Below, piece after piece: positions 48,856 to 57,233 of a stretch of DNA of 64,000 nucleotides (position 1 is its first letter; each line of letters opens with the position of its first letter). A program made the translations under genes and the position numbers. The stretch covers positions 558,001-622,000 of the forward strand of contig NZ_CP108464.1 of the NCBI RefSeq assembly GCF_036226405.1, in the 5' to 3' direction. Under the pieces are notes generated by a model. The model made no database searches and was not told the DNA's origin. It saw only the letters and a list, made by a program, of their open reading frames with translations. Origin of the DNA: Streptomyces sp. NBC_01260. GTDB lineage: Bacteria; Actinomycetota; Actinomycetes; Streptomycetales; Streptomycetaceae.

Positions 48856-49857
48856 TCAGGTCTGGCGCAGGGGTGCGTAGGACTCCCCCTGCAGGCCGAA
48901 GGTCCAGGCGACGCCGTCCTTCGCGGTCCGGGTCGCGGGCGGCACCCGCAGCCAGTACGTGCGATGCGTCCCGTCCGGCTCCGGGGTGGAGTTGACCACC
49001 TCGACCATGACCACGTCCTCGTCGCCGTCGAGCGCGATCCGCCAGAGGATGCCCGTCTCGTCCCGGTGGACCGGTTCGGCGCCCGACTCGCTGAGGTAGC
49101 GGTCGTATCCGTAGAACTCCAGCATCACGCGACGCAGTTCCGCGTTCTCCTCGGCCCGGATCCGCTCGGGGGTGAGCGCGGTCAGCTCCGCCAGGAAGTC
49201 GGCGGGCACCGGCATACCGCGCCAGGCGTACAGCCCGAAGCCGTCCCGGTAGGAGAGCGCGGGCCCGTCGCCCCGGTCGAGCCTGCCCGCCTCGTCGCGG
49301 TGCAGCGCCTCGGGACGCTCACTGATCACCACGGTGCGCTCGTAGGGCCACCACCAGCCCGCGTTCCTGGCCACCGCCGACAGTCCGTCGAGCCGGTCGC
49401 CCCGGCCGTCGAACGCGGCGAGCCAGGCCGCGTCGTGCTGGCCCAGGACCGCGTCGAGGAGGAGCAGCCGCACATCCGGCTCGTCGTCGGGCCGCTCGGC
49501 GAGTTCGGCGACGACACCCGCCCGTATCCGGTCGGCGAGCGCCGCCGTCGTCTCCCACAGCTGGGCGCCGGTGGCGGACCAGAGCGCGGACCAGCCGGCC
49601 GGGCCCAACTCGTCGTACATTCGGCGCCGTTCCTCCGCCCAGGGCCGGGTCCGTACCTCCTCGCGGACCGAGCGGCCGGCGTCGGCCAGCTTCTTCACGA
49701 GCCCGACGGCCTCCCTGGGCGAATCGGCCCAGACGAACTCCTCCGGCTCGGCCAGTCCCGCGCTGCGATAGGCGAGCCGCACCCCGTCCTCGGCTGCCGC
49801 CCGGTCCGCCGCTCCGGTCGCCGCCGCCACGGCCCGCCATGACTCCACGTACTGCAT
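48856..49857 (-). CDS. DUF6745-type protein
   Basis: A 333-residue soluble protein, rich in Trp and acidic residues (WRAVAAATGAADRAAAEDGVRLAYRS, WWWPYERTVVISERPEALHRDE, LRRVMLEFYGYDRYLSESGAEPVHRDETG). I recognise it as the actinobacterial DUF6745 family, of unknown function. The ATG at 49857 follows a GGGGAGACG site. A 108-residue gene on the same strand lies 85 bp upstream, and the two are usually met together, so they may act as a pair. Confidence 0.75.
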   Translation of the reverse strand: MQYVESWRAVAAATGAADRAAAEDGVRLAYRSAGLAEPEEFVWADSPREAVGLVKKLADAGRSVREEVRTRPWAEERRRMYDELGPAGWSALWSATGAQLWETTAALADRIRAGVVAELAERPDDEPDVRLLLLDAVLGQHDAAWLAAFDGRGDRLDGLSAVARNAGWWWPYERTVVISERPEALHRDEAGRLDRGDGPALSYRDGFGLYAWRGMPVPADFLAELTALTPERIRAEENAELRRVMLEFYGYDRYLSESGAEPVHRDETGILWRIALDGDEDVVMVEVVNSTPEPDGTHRTYWLRVPPATRTAKDGVAWTFGLQGESYAPLRQT

Positions 49858-49942
49858 CGTCTCCCCGTCCCCTGTTCCCTGTTTTCCGCGTTGTCGGATC
49901 ACTCTTCGCCACCGGCCCCGCAAGCCCGGCCTGCGGGGCCGG

Positions 49943-50269
49943 TCAGTCCGCGACGATGCGGACCGCCCCCGGTGCGTACTCCCGCTGGCGCACGACACGG
50001 AACCAGCCCTTCGGCAGCGGGATCACCGCGTGTTCCTCGTGCACCACACGTCCGCCGTCGGGCAGATGGAGCAGCATCGGGCCGAACACCCCGGCCTCCC
50101 GGATCAGCCGTCCCGGTCCCGGCACCGCGTGCGCGTGTCCGGTGACCTCACCGAGCGCGAGCACCAGCCGGCCCCGCCCGTCGCGCAGTTCCCCCGGTGC
50201 GTCCAGGAGGCTGGGGGGCACGTCGGACTTGTCCAGCGCCATGATCAGCACATCGCCCTGCCGGTACAC
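49943..50269 (-). CDS. Small conserved protein partnered with DUF6745
   Basis: A 108-residue beta-rich protein (YRQGDVLIMALDKSDVPPS, LVLALGEVTGHAHAVPG, VHEEHAVIPLPKGWFRVVRQREY) ending in AVRIVAD. The conserved pieces GEVTGHAHAV and HEEHAxIxLPxGxYRVVRQREY recur in phage and bacterial hypothetical proteins. Function unknown; the His-rich motifs could bind a metal. It starts with GTG and is divergent from the STM4011-4015-type operon. Confidence 0.75.
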   Translation of the reverse strand: MYRQGDVLIMALDKSDVPPSLLDAPGELRDGRGRLVLALGEVTGHAHAVPGPGRLIREAGVFGPMLLHLPDGGRVVHEEHAVIPLPKGWFRVVRQREYAPGAVRIVAD

Positions 50270-50285
50270 AGACGTCTCCCATCCC

Positions 50286-50308
50286 GGCCGGCACCCGCTG
50301 TGCCGGCC
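50286..50308. promoter_or_regulatory. Inverted repeat GGCCGGCAC-N5-GTGCCGGCC between divergent genes
   Basis: Perfect 9-bp arms sit 17 bp before the 108-residue gene and about 138 bp before the STM4015-like operon. It may be a regulatory site for the small gene, or a 5' leader hairpin. Confidence 0.5.
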
Positions 50309-50445
50309 ACGTGGAAAACGCTACGGCGAGGGTCTGACAATCGGCCGCGGAGCGCCGGGAGCCGGGCCCGGCCGTCCCGTTGTCAGTGGGTCTTGATAGA
50401 CCTTGCGGACATCAAATCCGTCACCGTCATCAGGAGCCCAGGGCC

Positions 50446-51399
50446 ATGTCCGATGTGGACCACCTGCACGAGTTGCTCGGCCTTCCGGCCGTCGATTTCC
50501 AGCACACCGCGAGCGAGGGGTCCGCACCGGCCGCCGGCGCGGCTGCCTGGCGCGTCTCGGTCGACCCGTACGAGGACGAGGAGCGCAGCTGGGAGCAGGA
50601 GTTCGCCTCGTTCCTGGAGTCCGTCGATCCGGCCGGTGTGCGGGCGCTGATCGTCGGACAGTGGGGCGAGTCGTACGAGGAGGACTCGTCCTACCCGATC
50701 GGTCTCGTGACGGCCGCCGCCGACCGGCTGACGTCGTTGGAGGCGGTGTTCGTCGGCGATCTGACGATGGAGGAGTCGGAGATCTCCTGGATCCAGCAGA
50801 GCGATGTCACCGCTCTGCTCGCGGCCTACCCCGCGCTGGTGGAGTTCGGGGTGCGCGGCGGATCCGATCTCGTCTTCCCGCCCGTCCGGCACGAGCGGCT
50901 GCGTGCGCTCACCATCGAGACGGGCGGGCTGCCGGTCGCGGTGGTCCGCGGGGTGCTGGACAGCGAGCTGCCCTCGTTGGAGCGGCTCGATCTCTGGCTG
51001 GGTGTCTCCGCCTACGGCGGCGACACCGACGTGGCGGATCTCGCGCCGCTGCTGTCCGGCACCCGGTTCCCGGCCCTGCACCACCTCGGGCTGCGCAACA
51101 GCGAGGTGGAGAACGAGATCGCCGCGGCCATTGCTTCGGCCCCGCTCGTGGCCCGGTTGCGCACGCTCGATCTGTCGTGCGGCACCCTCGGGGACGAGGG
51201 CGCGGCCGCGCTGCTGGAGGGTCAGCCACTGACTCATCTCGATGTGCTCGATCTGCACCACCACTTCCTGTCCGAGCCGGTGGAGCGCCGGATCGCCGAG
51301 GCGCTGGAGCCGCACGGGGTGCGGGTCGATCTGTCGGACCGCTGCAAGCCGTGGGGCGACCGCGGGGCCGAGGGGCGCTACACCACGGTGTCGGAGTGA
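50446..51399 (+). CDS. STM4015 family protein, first paralogue
   Basis: A 317-residue protein of the STM4015 family, built like a short leucine-rich-repeat protein (VRALIVGQWGESYEED, LTSLEAVFVGDLTMEESEISWI, LPSLERLDLWLGVSAYGG, FPALHHLGLRNSEVENEIAAAI, THLDVLDLHHHFLSEP). No catalytic motif; an interaction or substrate-presenting role is plausible. It is the first gene of a six-gene operon. ATG 50446 follows a CAGGAG site. A second copy of the same family follows after 7 bp. Confidence 0.88.
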   Translation: MSDVDHLHELLGLPAVDFQHTASEGSAPAAGAAAWRVSVDPYEDEERSWEQEFASFLESVDPAGVRALIVGQWGESYEEDSSYPIGLVTAAADRLTSLEAVFVGDLTMEESEISWIQQSDVTALLAAYPALVEFGVRGGSDLVFPPVRHERLRALTIETGGLPVAVVRGVLDSELPSLERLDLWLGVSAYGGDTDVADLAPLLSGTRFPALHHLGLRNSEVENEIAAAIASAPLVARLRTLDLSCGTLGDEGAAALLEGQPLTHLDVLDLHHHFLSEPVERRIAEALEPHGVRVDLSDRCKPWGDRGAEGRYTTVSE

Positions 51400-51406
51400 T
51401 GCGGCG

Positions 51407-52375
51407 GTGAGAAGCATCGAACACCCCGGGGTCTTCCACGGCCTTCCCGTGCTGACCCTGCCGTTTCTGGACGATGCCGGTGTGCGGGCGCTGCCGGCCG
51501 CGGAGTCGGTGGCCTGGCGGCTGGACTGCGGCCAGGACGCGGTGCCGTTCCCGGAGCTCTGGCAGCACTTCCTCGACACGGTCGACACGACGCGTGTCCG
51601 TGCCCTGCTGGTCGGCCCGTGGTGGACGGACGACTACGACACCTTCGCCCCCGTCGTGGAGCGGATGGCGGCAGCTGCCGGCCGCTTCGAGGATCTGCGC
51701 GCGCTGTTCCTCGCCGATGTGGTCGGCGAGGAGTGCGAGGTGTCGTGGCTCGACATGTGCGACATCACGCCGTTGGTCCAAGCGTTTCCGCTCCTGGAGG
51801 AGCTGACCGTGCGCGGCGGTGGGGACAGCGTCCCCGAGGAGGAGAAGCTGCGACTGCGTCCGGTGCGGCACGAGGCGCTGAAGTCACTGAGGTTCGAGTC
51901 CGGCGGCCTGCCGGGCCACGTCGTTCGCGCGGTCGGGGCCAGCGTCCTGCCCGCCCTGGAGCGGCTGGAGTTCTGGTTCGGTGCCGACTGGTACGGCGGT
52001 GACGCCACGGTCGAGGACCTGCGGCCGGTCCTGGCCGGCGGCGGCTTTCCCCGGCTTCGCCATCTCGGCCTGCAGAACAGCGAGATCCAGGACGAGATAG
52101 CCGCGGCGGTCTCCTCCGCCCCGGTGATCGCCCAGCTGGAGTCGCTCGCGCTCTCCATGGGAACCCTCAGCGACACGGGGGCCGAGGCCCTCCTCGGCGG
52201 TCAGCCGCTCACCCATCTGACGTCGCTGGATCTGCATCACCACTACCTCACCGATCCGCTGATGGACCGCTTCCGCGAGCTGTGTGCCCGCTCGGGCACG
52301 CACCTCGATCTCGACGAGGCGGACACCTGGGATCCCGAGGACGAAGAGCCCCGCTATGTCGCGGTCAGCGAATAG
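51407..52375 (+). CDS. STM4015 family protein, second paralogue
   Basis: A 322-residue paralogue of the preceding protein. Matching blocks include VRALLVGPWWTDDYDT, DLRALFLADVVGEECEVSWLDMCDI, LRHLGLQNSEIQDEIAAAVSSAP, GQPLTHLTSLDLHHHYLTDP and the shared ending VSE. The N-terminus EHPGVFHGLPV differs, so the two copies are diverged and not a recent duplicate. The GTG at 51407 is used; its end overlaps the STM4014-like gene by 20 bp. Confidence 0.88.
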   Translation: MRSIEHPGVFHGLPVLTLPFLDDAGVRALPAAESVAWRLDCGQDAVPFPELWQHFLDTVDTTRVRALLVGPWWTDDYDTFAPVVERMAAAAGRFEDLRALFLADVVGEECEVSWLDMCDITPLVQAFPLLEELTVRGGGDSVPEEEKLRLRPVRHEALKSLRFESGGLPGHVVRAVGASVLPALERLEFWFGADWYGGDATVEDLRPVLAGGGFPRLRHLGLQNSEIQDEIAAAVSSAPVIAQLESLALSMGTLSDTGAEALLGGQPLTHLTSLDLHHHYLTDPLMDRFRELCARSGTHLDLDEADTWDPEDEEPRYVAVSE

Positions 52376-53501
52376 CGCGCCGCCGCGCTTCGCGGTCGTC
52401 GGCAATCCCGGCAACCGCCGGGTCGGCCTCTTCCAGGACGCCGTGCGCGCCGCCGGACTGCCCCCGGCCCGCACCGTGTCCTGGCTCGACGTACTGAAGG
52501 GGACGGCGGTCTTCCTGCCCGGGGAGACCGTACGCGTCGATTCCCCCGGTGAGGACGCCGAGGTCGAGCGGCTGCTGCGCGGCGTCGACGACCCGACCAG
52601 GGTGGAGGGTTCGTCCCTCTGGTACGCACGGTTCACCTCGGCCGTAGGGGAGGTGGCGCGGGCGGCGGGCGCGGCGGGTGCGGTGCTGCTGGACGGTCCC
52701 GGCGACATCGCGGTGATGTTCGACAAACGCCTCTGTCACGGTGTGCTCGACGCGGCAGGGGTGCCGGTGCCCCCCTCGCCGACGTCGGGCCCCGCCGCAC
52801 CGCCCGTGCGCGGCTGGGCGGATGTGCGCGGGCTGATGGCGGACCGCCGGATGCCGAGGGTGTTCGTGAAGCCCGCGCACGGTTCCTCCGCTTCCGGGGT
52901 ACTGGCCGTCGAGACGGCCGGGCCCGGCCGGATCCGGGCGACCACCTCGGTCGAGCGGGACCGGGCCGGCCGGCTCCACAACTCGCTCCGGGTGCGGCGC
53001 CTCACGACGGAGGGCGAGGTCGCGGCGGTCGTCGACGCGCTCGCGCCGGACGGTCTGCACATCGAACGCTGGCTGCCGAAGGCCTCGCAGCGTGGCCGGG
53101 TCGCGGATCTGCGGGTCGTGGTGGTGGACGGCCGCGCCACCCATGCCGTCGTCCGCACCAGCCGCTCCCCCATGACCAATCTGCACCTCGGCGGCGCGCG
53201 CGGCGACCTGGACGAGGTGCGGGCCGCGATCGAGGCGGCGGGTGGCAGTTGGAGCGAGGCCCTGGCCGTGTGCGAGCGGGCGGGCGCCGCCTTCCCGGAC
53301 ACGCTGTGCGTGGGCGTCGATCTGCTTCCCTCGACCGGCTGGCGGCGTTTCGCCGTCGGCGAGGTCAATGCCTTCGGTGATCTGCTGCCACGTCTGACCG
53401 GTCTGCCGGGCAGCGGCGCCGAGGGCCTGGACACCTATGCGGCGCAGGTCGCAGCCGTACTGAACAGAGCAAGGAACCCCCGTGTCGACGCAGCATCCTG
53501 A
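52356..53501 (+). CDS. STM4014 family protein (ATP-grasp-like)
   Basis: A 381-residue protein of the STM4014 family with ATP-grasp-like features. An N-terminal domain (RFAVVGNPGNRRVGLFQDAVRAAGLP) is followed by VMFDKRLCHGVLDAAGVPVPPS and VFVKPAHGSSASGVLAVE, as in ATP-grasp ligases that bind ATP through Lys, then IERWLPKASQRGRVADLRVVVVDG, and VGEVNAFGDLLPRL near the metal site. It may join an acid to an amine or amino group. It overlaps both neighbours by 20 bp. Confidence 0.87.
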   Translation: MSRSANSAPPRFAVVGNPGNRRVGLFQDAVRAAGLPPARTVSWLDVLKGTAVFLPGETVRVDSPGEDAEVERLLRGVDDPTRVEGSSLWYARFTSAVGEVARAAGAAGAVLLDGPGDIAVMFDKRLCHGVLDAAGVPVPPSPTSGPAAPPVRGWADVRGLMADRRMPRVFVKPAHGSSASGVLAVETAGPGRIRATTSVERDRAGRLHNSLRVRRLTTEGEVAAVVDALAPDGLHIERWLPKASQRGRVADLRVVVVDGRATHAVVRTSRSPMTNLHLGGARGDLDEVRAAIEAAGGSWSEALAVCERAGAAFPDTLCVGVDLLPSTGWRRFAVGEVNAFGDLLPRLTGLPGSGAEGLDTYAAQVAAVLNRARNPRVDAAS

Positions 53502-54354
53502 ACCCCCGTCCGGCGTCATGGACGCCCTGAACCCGGATATGAGCGAGGTCGTCGGCAGCCACGATCTGCTGCTCGTCACCCTGGACACCCTGCGCTACGA
53601 CGTCGCGGCGGAGCTCGCCGCCGCCGGCCGTATCCCGAACCTGGCCCGGCATCTGCCCGGTGGTGTGTGGGAGCGGCGACACGCCCCGGGGAGTTTCACG
53701 TACGCGTCGCACCAGGCGATCTTCGCGGGGTTCCTGCCCACTCCGGCCGCCCCGGGGCCGCATCCACGGCTGTTCGCCGCCCGGTTCGCGGGCAGCGAGA
53801 GCACCGCGGAGCGCACCTTCGTCTTCGACACCCCCGACCTGGTCTCGGGTCTGGCCGCGGCCGGCTACCGCACGGTGTGCATCGGAGGTGTCGGGTTCTT
53901 CAACCGGCAGGCACCGCTCGGCTCGGTGCTGCCCGGAATGTTCCAGGAGGCGCACTGGGAGCCCGAGTTCGGCGTCGCGTCGGACACGTCCTTCGAGGCG
54001 CAGGTGACCCGGGCCGAACGCGTGGTCGCGCAGCTTCCCTCCGGGCAACGGCTGTTCCTCTTCGTCAACGTCTCCGCGCTGCACCAGCCGAACTGGTTCC
54101 ACCGGCCGGGGGCGACCCGCGACGCGGGTGACAGCCGCGCCACCCATGCCGCCGCGCTGGAGTACGTCGATGCCCATATCGGCCGCCTCTTCGCCGCTGC
54201 GAGCAGCCGCCGCCGCGCGTTCGCCGTCGTCTGTTCCGATCACGGCACGGCGTACGGCGACGACGGCTACACCGGTCACCGGCTCGGACACGAGTCCGTC
54301 TGGACCGTTCCGTATGCCCATTTCTTCCTGGCCCCGGGGGCAACCGTCCGATGA
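53482..54354 (+). CDS. STM4013 family hydrolase (alkaline phosphatase/sulfatase superfamily)
   Basis: A 290-residue member of the alkaline phosphatase superfamily: LLVTLDTLRYDV with metal ligand Asp35, PGSFTYASHQAIFAGFLPT with the likely nucleophile Thr73 or Ser75, LFVNVSALHQPNW, and VCSDHGTAYGDDGYTGHRLGHE with the Asp-His-His metal cluster. It would hydrolyse a phosphate or sulfate ester, or transfer such a group. The GTG start lies in the end of the STM4014-like gene and its stop overlaps STM4012 by ATGA. Confidence 0.9.
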   Translation: MSTQHPEPPSGVMDALNPDMSEVVGSHDLLLVTLDTLRYDVAAELAAAGRIPNLARHLPGGVWERRHAPGSFTYASHQAIFAGFLPTPAAPGPHPRLFAARFAGSESTAERTFVFDTPDLVSGLAAAGYRTVCIGGVGFFNRQAPLGSVLPGMFQEAHWEPEFGVASDTSFEAQVTRAERVVAQLPSGQRLFLFVNVSALHQPNWFHRPGATRDAGDSRATHAAALEYVDAHIGRLFAAASSRRRAFAVVCSDHGTAYGDDGYTGHRLGHESVWTVPYAHFFLAPGATVR

Positions 54355-55724
54355 ACAGTCCGCACTCCGCCCGTCGCACCCCCCGTCCGTACCAGAGTTA
54401 CGTCTACGCCTACCCGCACAAGACGGCGTACGGGAGGCTGTCCGAACACCCGGGCGGGCGGCCCGCACTGAGTGAGCTGTGGGCCGGGGAACGCAAGGAC
54501 GCGCTCTCGCTCTATCTCCACATACCGTTCTGCGAGGTCCGCTGCGGGTTCTGCAACCTCTTCACCCGCATCGGCGCCCCGGACGAGCTCACCACCCGGT
54601 ACCTCGACGCACTGGACCGGCAGGCGACGGCCGTACGGGACGCGCTGGGCGACGCGGAGCCGGTGCGTTTCGCCGCGGCGGCCTTCGGCGGCGGAACCCC
54701 CACCTTCCTGACGGCGGGCGAGCTGGAGCGTCTGTGCGACATCGCGGAGAAGCGCATGGGCGCCGATCTCCGTTCGGTACCCCTGTCGGTCGAGACGTCA
54801 CCGTCGACCGCGACGGCCGACCGGCTGGCTGTCCTCGCCGACCGGGGGGCGACCAGGATCAGCATCGGGGTGCAGAGCTTCGTCGAGGCCGAGGCACGTG
54901 CGGCGGTCCGCCCGCAGCGCCGTGCGGATGTGGAGGCGGCCCTCGGGCTGATCCGGGACACCGGTGTCCCGGTCCTCAACATCGACCTGATCTACGGCAT
55001 CGACGGACAGACCGGGGCGAGCTGGCGCGCCTCGCTGGACGCGGCGCTCCAATGGCGGCCGGAGGAGCTGTACCTCTACCCGCTGTACATACGTCCGCTG
55101 ACCGGCCTCGGCAGGATCGGCACCTCGGCCGCGGACGCGGAGTCCGTCTGGGACGAACAGCGGCTGGGGCTGTACCGCGCGGGCCGCGATCACCTCCTCG
55201 GCAACGGCTACGAGCAGGTGTCGATGCGGATGTTCCGCCGCGCCGACGCCCCGCAGGCCGCTGGACCCGACGACTACGCCTGCCAGACCGACGGCATGAT
55301 CGGGCTGGGCTGCGGCGCCCGCTCCTACACCTCGCGGCTGCACTACTCCTTCGACTACGCCGTGGAGATGCGGGAAGTGCGGGCGATCATCGACGGCTAC
55401 ACGTCGGCCGAGGACTTCTCGCACGCCGAGGTGGGCCGGTTCACCGACGGCGACGAGGCGCGCCGCCGTCATCTCCTGCAGTCGGTCCTCCAGGCCGAGG
55501 GGCTGCGGCTGTCGGAGTACCGCGAGCGGTTCGCCACCTCCCCCGACGAGGACTTCCGCGAAGAACTGGCCCTGTTCGAGGACCGGGGCTGGCTCGATCC
55601 GGACGCGCCGGCCGCCGGGCTGCTGCGCCTGTCCCCCGAGGGGCTGGCACACTCCGACGCCCTGGGCCCCGACCTCTTCTCCCCCGCGGTGCGGGCCGCG
55701 ATGGCCTCGTACGAGCTGAAGTGA
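54351..55724 (+). CDS. STM4012 family radical SAM protein (HemN-like)
   Basis: A 457-residue radical SAM protein related to coproporphyrinogen III oxidase HemN. The iron-sulfur motif is YLHIPFCEVRCGFCNLF with Cys61, Cys65 and Cys68; GGGTPTFLT binds SAM; VSVET-like PLSVETSPS, RISIGVQSF and NIDLIYGIDGQT follow in HemN order; a HemN C-terminal domain ends the protein. The first 50 residues (YQSYVYAYPHKTAYG) are characteristic of this family and not of true HemN. The substrate is unknown. Confidence 0.92.
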   Translation: MNSPHSARRTPRPYQSYVYAYPHKTAYGRLSEHPGGRPALSELWAGERKDALSLYLHIPFCEVRCGFCNLFTRIGAPDELTTRYLDALDRQATAVRDALGDAEPVRFAAAAFGGGTPTFLTAGELERLCDIAEKRMGADLRSVPLSVETSPSTATADRLAVLADRGATRISIGVQSFVEAEARAAVRPQRRADVEAALGLIRDTGVPVLNIDLIYGIDGQTGASWRASLDAALQWRPEELYLYPLYIRPLTGLGRIGTSAADAESVWDEQRLGLYRAGRDHLLGNGYEQVSMRMFRRADAPQAAGPDDYACQTDGMIGLGCGARSYTSRLHYSFDYAVEMREVRAIIDGYTSAEDFSHAEVGRFTDGDEARRRHLLQSVLQAEGLRLSEYRERFATSPDEDFREELALFEDRGWLDPDAPAAGLLRLSPEGLAHSDALGPDLFSPAVRAAMASYELK

Positions 55725-55732
55725 GCCCCTTC

Positions 55733-56614
55733 ATGGACCTGACGATTCTCTACCGCGGTCCGCTCGCGTCGTGCGACTACGACTGCCCGTACTGCCCGTT
55801 CGCCAAGCGGCGCGACAGCCGGGAGCAACTGCGGGCGGACCGGGCCGCGCTGGAGCGGTTCACGGCGTGGGCGGCGGCGCAGACCGGTGACCGGATCTCG
55901 GTGCTGTTCACTCCGTGGGGCGAGGGGCTGGTCCGCTCCTGGTACCGCCGGGCGCTGGTCGAGCTGGCCCGACTGCCGCACATCCGCCGGGTGGCGATCC
56001 AGACGAACCTCAGCGGCCGTACGCAGTGGCTGGCCGCGGCGGGCGCCGTGGGCCGGGACAAGATCGCGCTGTGGTGCACGTACCACCCGGGCCAGACGCC
56101 GTACGAGCGTTTCCTGGCCCGGTGCGGGGAGCTGGCGTCCCTGGGAATCCGCCACAGCGTCGGTGTGGTCGGTCTGGCCGGCCACCTCGACGAGGCCCGG
56201 CGGCTGCGGGCGGCGCTCCCCGAAGAGGTGTACCTCTGGGTCAACGCCGCGGAAGGGCACAGCTACACGGACGAGGAGGCCGGCCGGTGGACGGAGATCG
56301 ATCCGCTGTTCCCGTACAGCCGTCATCCGCACCGTTCGGCCGGGCTGCCCTGCCGGACCGGTGAGTCGGTCATCTCGGTGGACGGGGACGGCACGGTGCG
56401 CCGCTGCCACTTCGTCCGGGCCGAGCTCGGCAATCTCTACGACGGCAGCTACCGGGGGGCGTTGGGCCCGCGGGCCTGCCCGCTGGCCGTGTGCGACTGC
56501 CACATCGGCTACGTCCATCTGGAGACGCTGCCGCTGTACGACGTGTTCGCGGGCGGCGTGCTGGAACGCGTTCCGGCCCGGCCGCCACGTTCTGTTCAGC
56601 GGGTGAGCCCCTAA
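55733..56614 (+). CDS. STM4011 family radical SAM protein
   Basis: A 293-residue radical SAM protein beginning with the family signature LTILYRGPLASCDYDCPYCPFAKRR; Cys14, Cys18 and Cys21 bind the catalytic cluster. Additional cysteines near the C-terminus (LPCRTGESVIS, RRCHFVRAELG, ACPLAVCDCHIGY) look like an auxiliary cluster, as in SPASM/Twitch enzymes. ATG 55733 gives the usual family N-terminus; a GTG at 55721 overlapping the STM4012 stop by GTGA is the coupled alternative. It closes the operon. Confidence 0.9.
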   Translation: MDLTILYRGPLASCDYDCPYCPFAKRRDSREQLRADRAALERFTAWAAAQTGDRISVLFTPWGEGLVRSWYRRALVELARLPHIRRVAIQTNLSGRTQWLAAAGAVGRDKIALWCTYHPGQTPYERFLARCGELASLGIRHSVGVVGLAGHLDEARRLRAALPEEVYLWVNAAEGHSYTDEEAGRWTEIDPLFPYSRHPHRSAGLPCRTGESVISVDGDGTVRRCHFVRAELGNLYDGSYRGALGPRACPLAVCDCHIGYVHLETLPLYDVFAGGVLERVPARPPRSVQRVSP

Positions 56615-56647
56615 TTGCCTGGACGGAGCGCTGAACGGCCTGGTGGC

Positions 56648-57220
56648 ATGGGCGCCATGAACTCCTTCTGGACAGGCGAGCGGGTGCGGCTGCGCGGCAT
56701 CGAACCCGCGGACTGGCAAGCGTTCATGGAGATGGACGGGTACTCGGATCACCAGCGGTCGGGGGACATGCTCCACCCGCCGCGCTCCGCCGAGGGGTAC
56801 CGCGCCTGGGCGGCGGAGCAGGCCGTCGCCAAGCCCACCGGGGATTGCTTCCGGCTGGCGATCGAGGCCCTGGACGGTGGAGTGCTCGTCGGTGGCATCT
56901 CGACCCATGACGCCGACCCGCGCACCGGCAGGTTCACTTACGGCATCGGGGTCGGCGGCGGTCATCAGCGGCGCGGGTACGCGTCCGAGGCGATCGTGCT
57001 GCTGTTGGGCTTCATGTTCGGCGAGCGGCGCTATCACAAGTGCGAGGCGCAGGTCTACGCGTACAACGGCGCGTCGGTCGCATTGCACCGCGGGCTCGGC
57101 TTCACCGAGGAGGGCCGGCTGCGCGACCACGAGTTCTTCGCCGGACGCCATCACGACCTGGTGCTTCTGGGGATCACCGCCCCCGAGTTCGCCGAACGGC
57201 ACCCGTTCGGCGAACCCTGA
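56648..57220 (+). CDS. GNAT family N-acetyltransferase (RimJ/RimL type)
   Basis: A 190-residue acetyltransferase of the RimJ/RimL type. The acetyl-CoA site is GIGVGGGHQRRGYASEAIVLLLGFMFGE; KCEAQVYAYNGASVALHRGLGFTEEGRLRDHEFFAG is the classical C-terminal part. It acetylates an amino group of a protein or small molecule. It lies 33 bp after the STM4011-like gene on the same strand and could be part of that transcript. ATG 56648 or 56657 are both possible. Confidence 0.88.
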   Translation: MGAMNSFWTGERVRLRGIEPADWQAFMEMDGYSDHQRSGDMLHPPRSAEGYRAWAAEQAVAKPTGDCFRLAIEALDGGVLVGGISTHDADPRTGRFTYGIGVGGGHQRRGYASEAIVLLLGFMFGERRYHKCEAQVYAYNGASVALHRGLGFTEEGRLRDHEFFAGRHHDLVLLGITAPEFAERHPFGEP

Positions 57221-57233
57221 CCGGCCCGGCCCC

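Noticed and set aside
54479..55720. An open frame running ahead of the STM4011-like gene in the same frame through the STM4012 gene.
   Set aside because: The upstream part is an out-of-frame translation of STM4012. The family N-terminus begins at 55733, so the longer frame is not a fusion.
50446..56614. Reading the HemN-like gene as coproporphyrinogen oxidase of haem biosynthesis.
   Set aside because: The N-terminus and the operon partners are those of the STM4012 family, and no haem genes are nearby.
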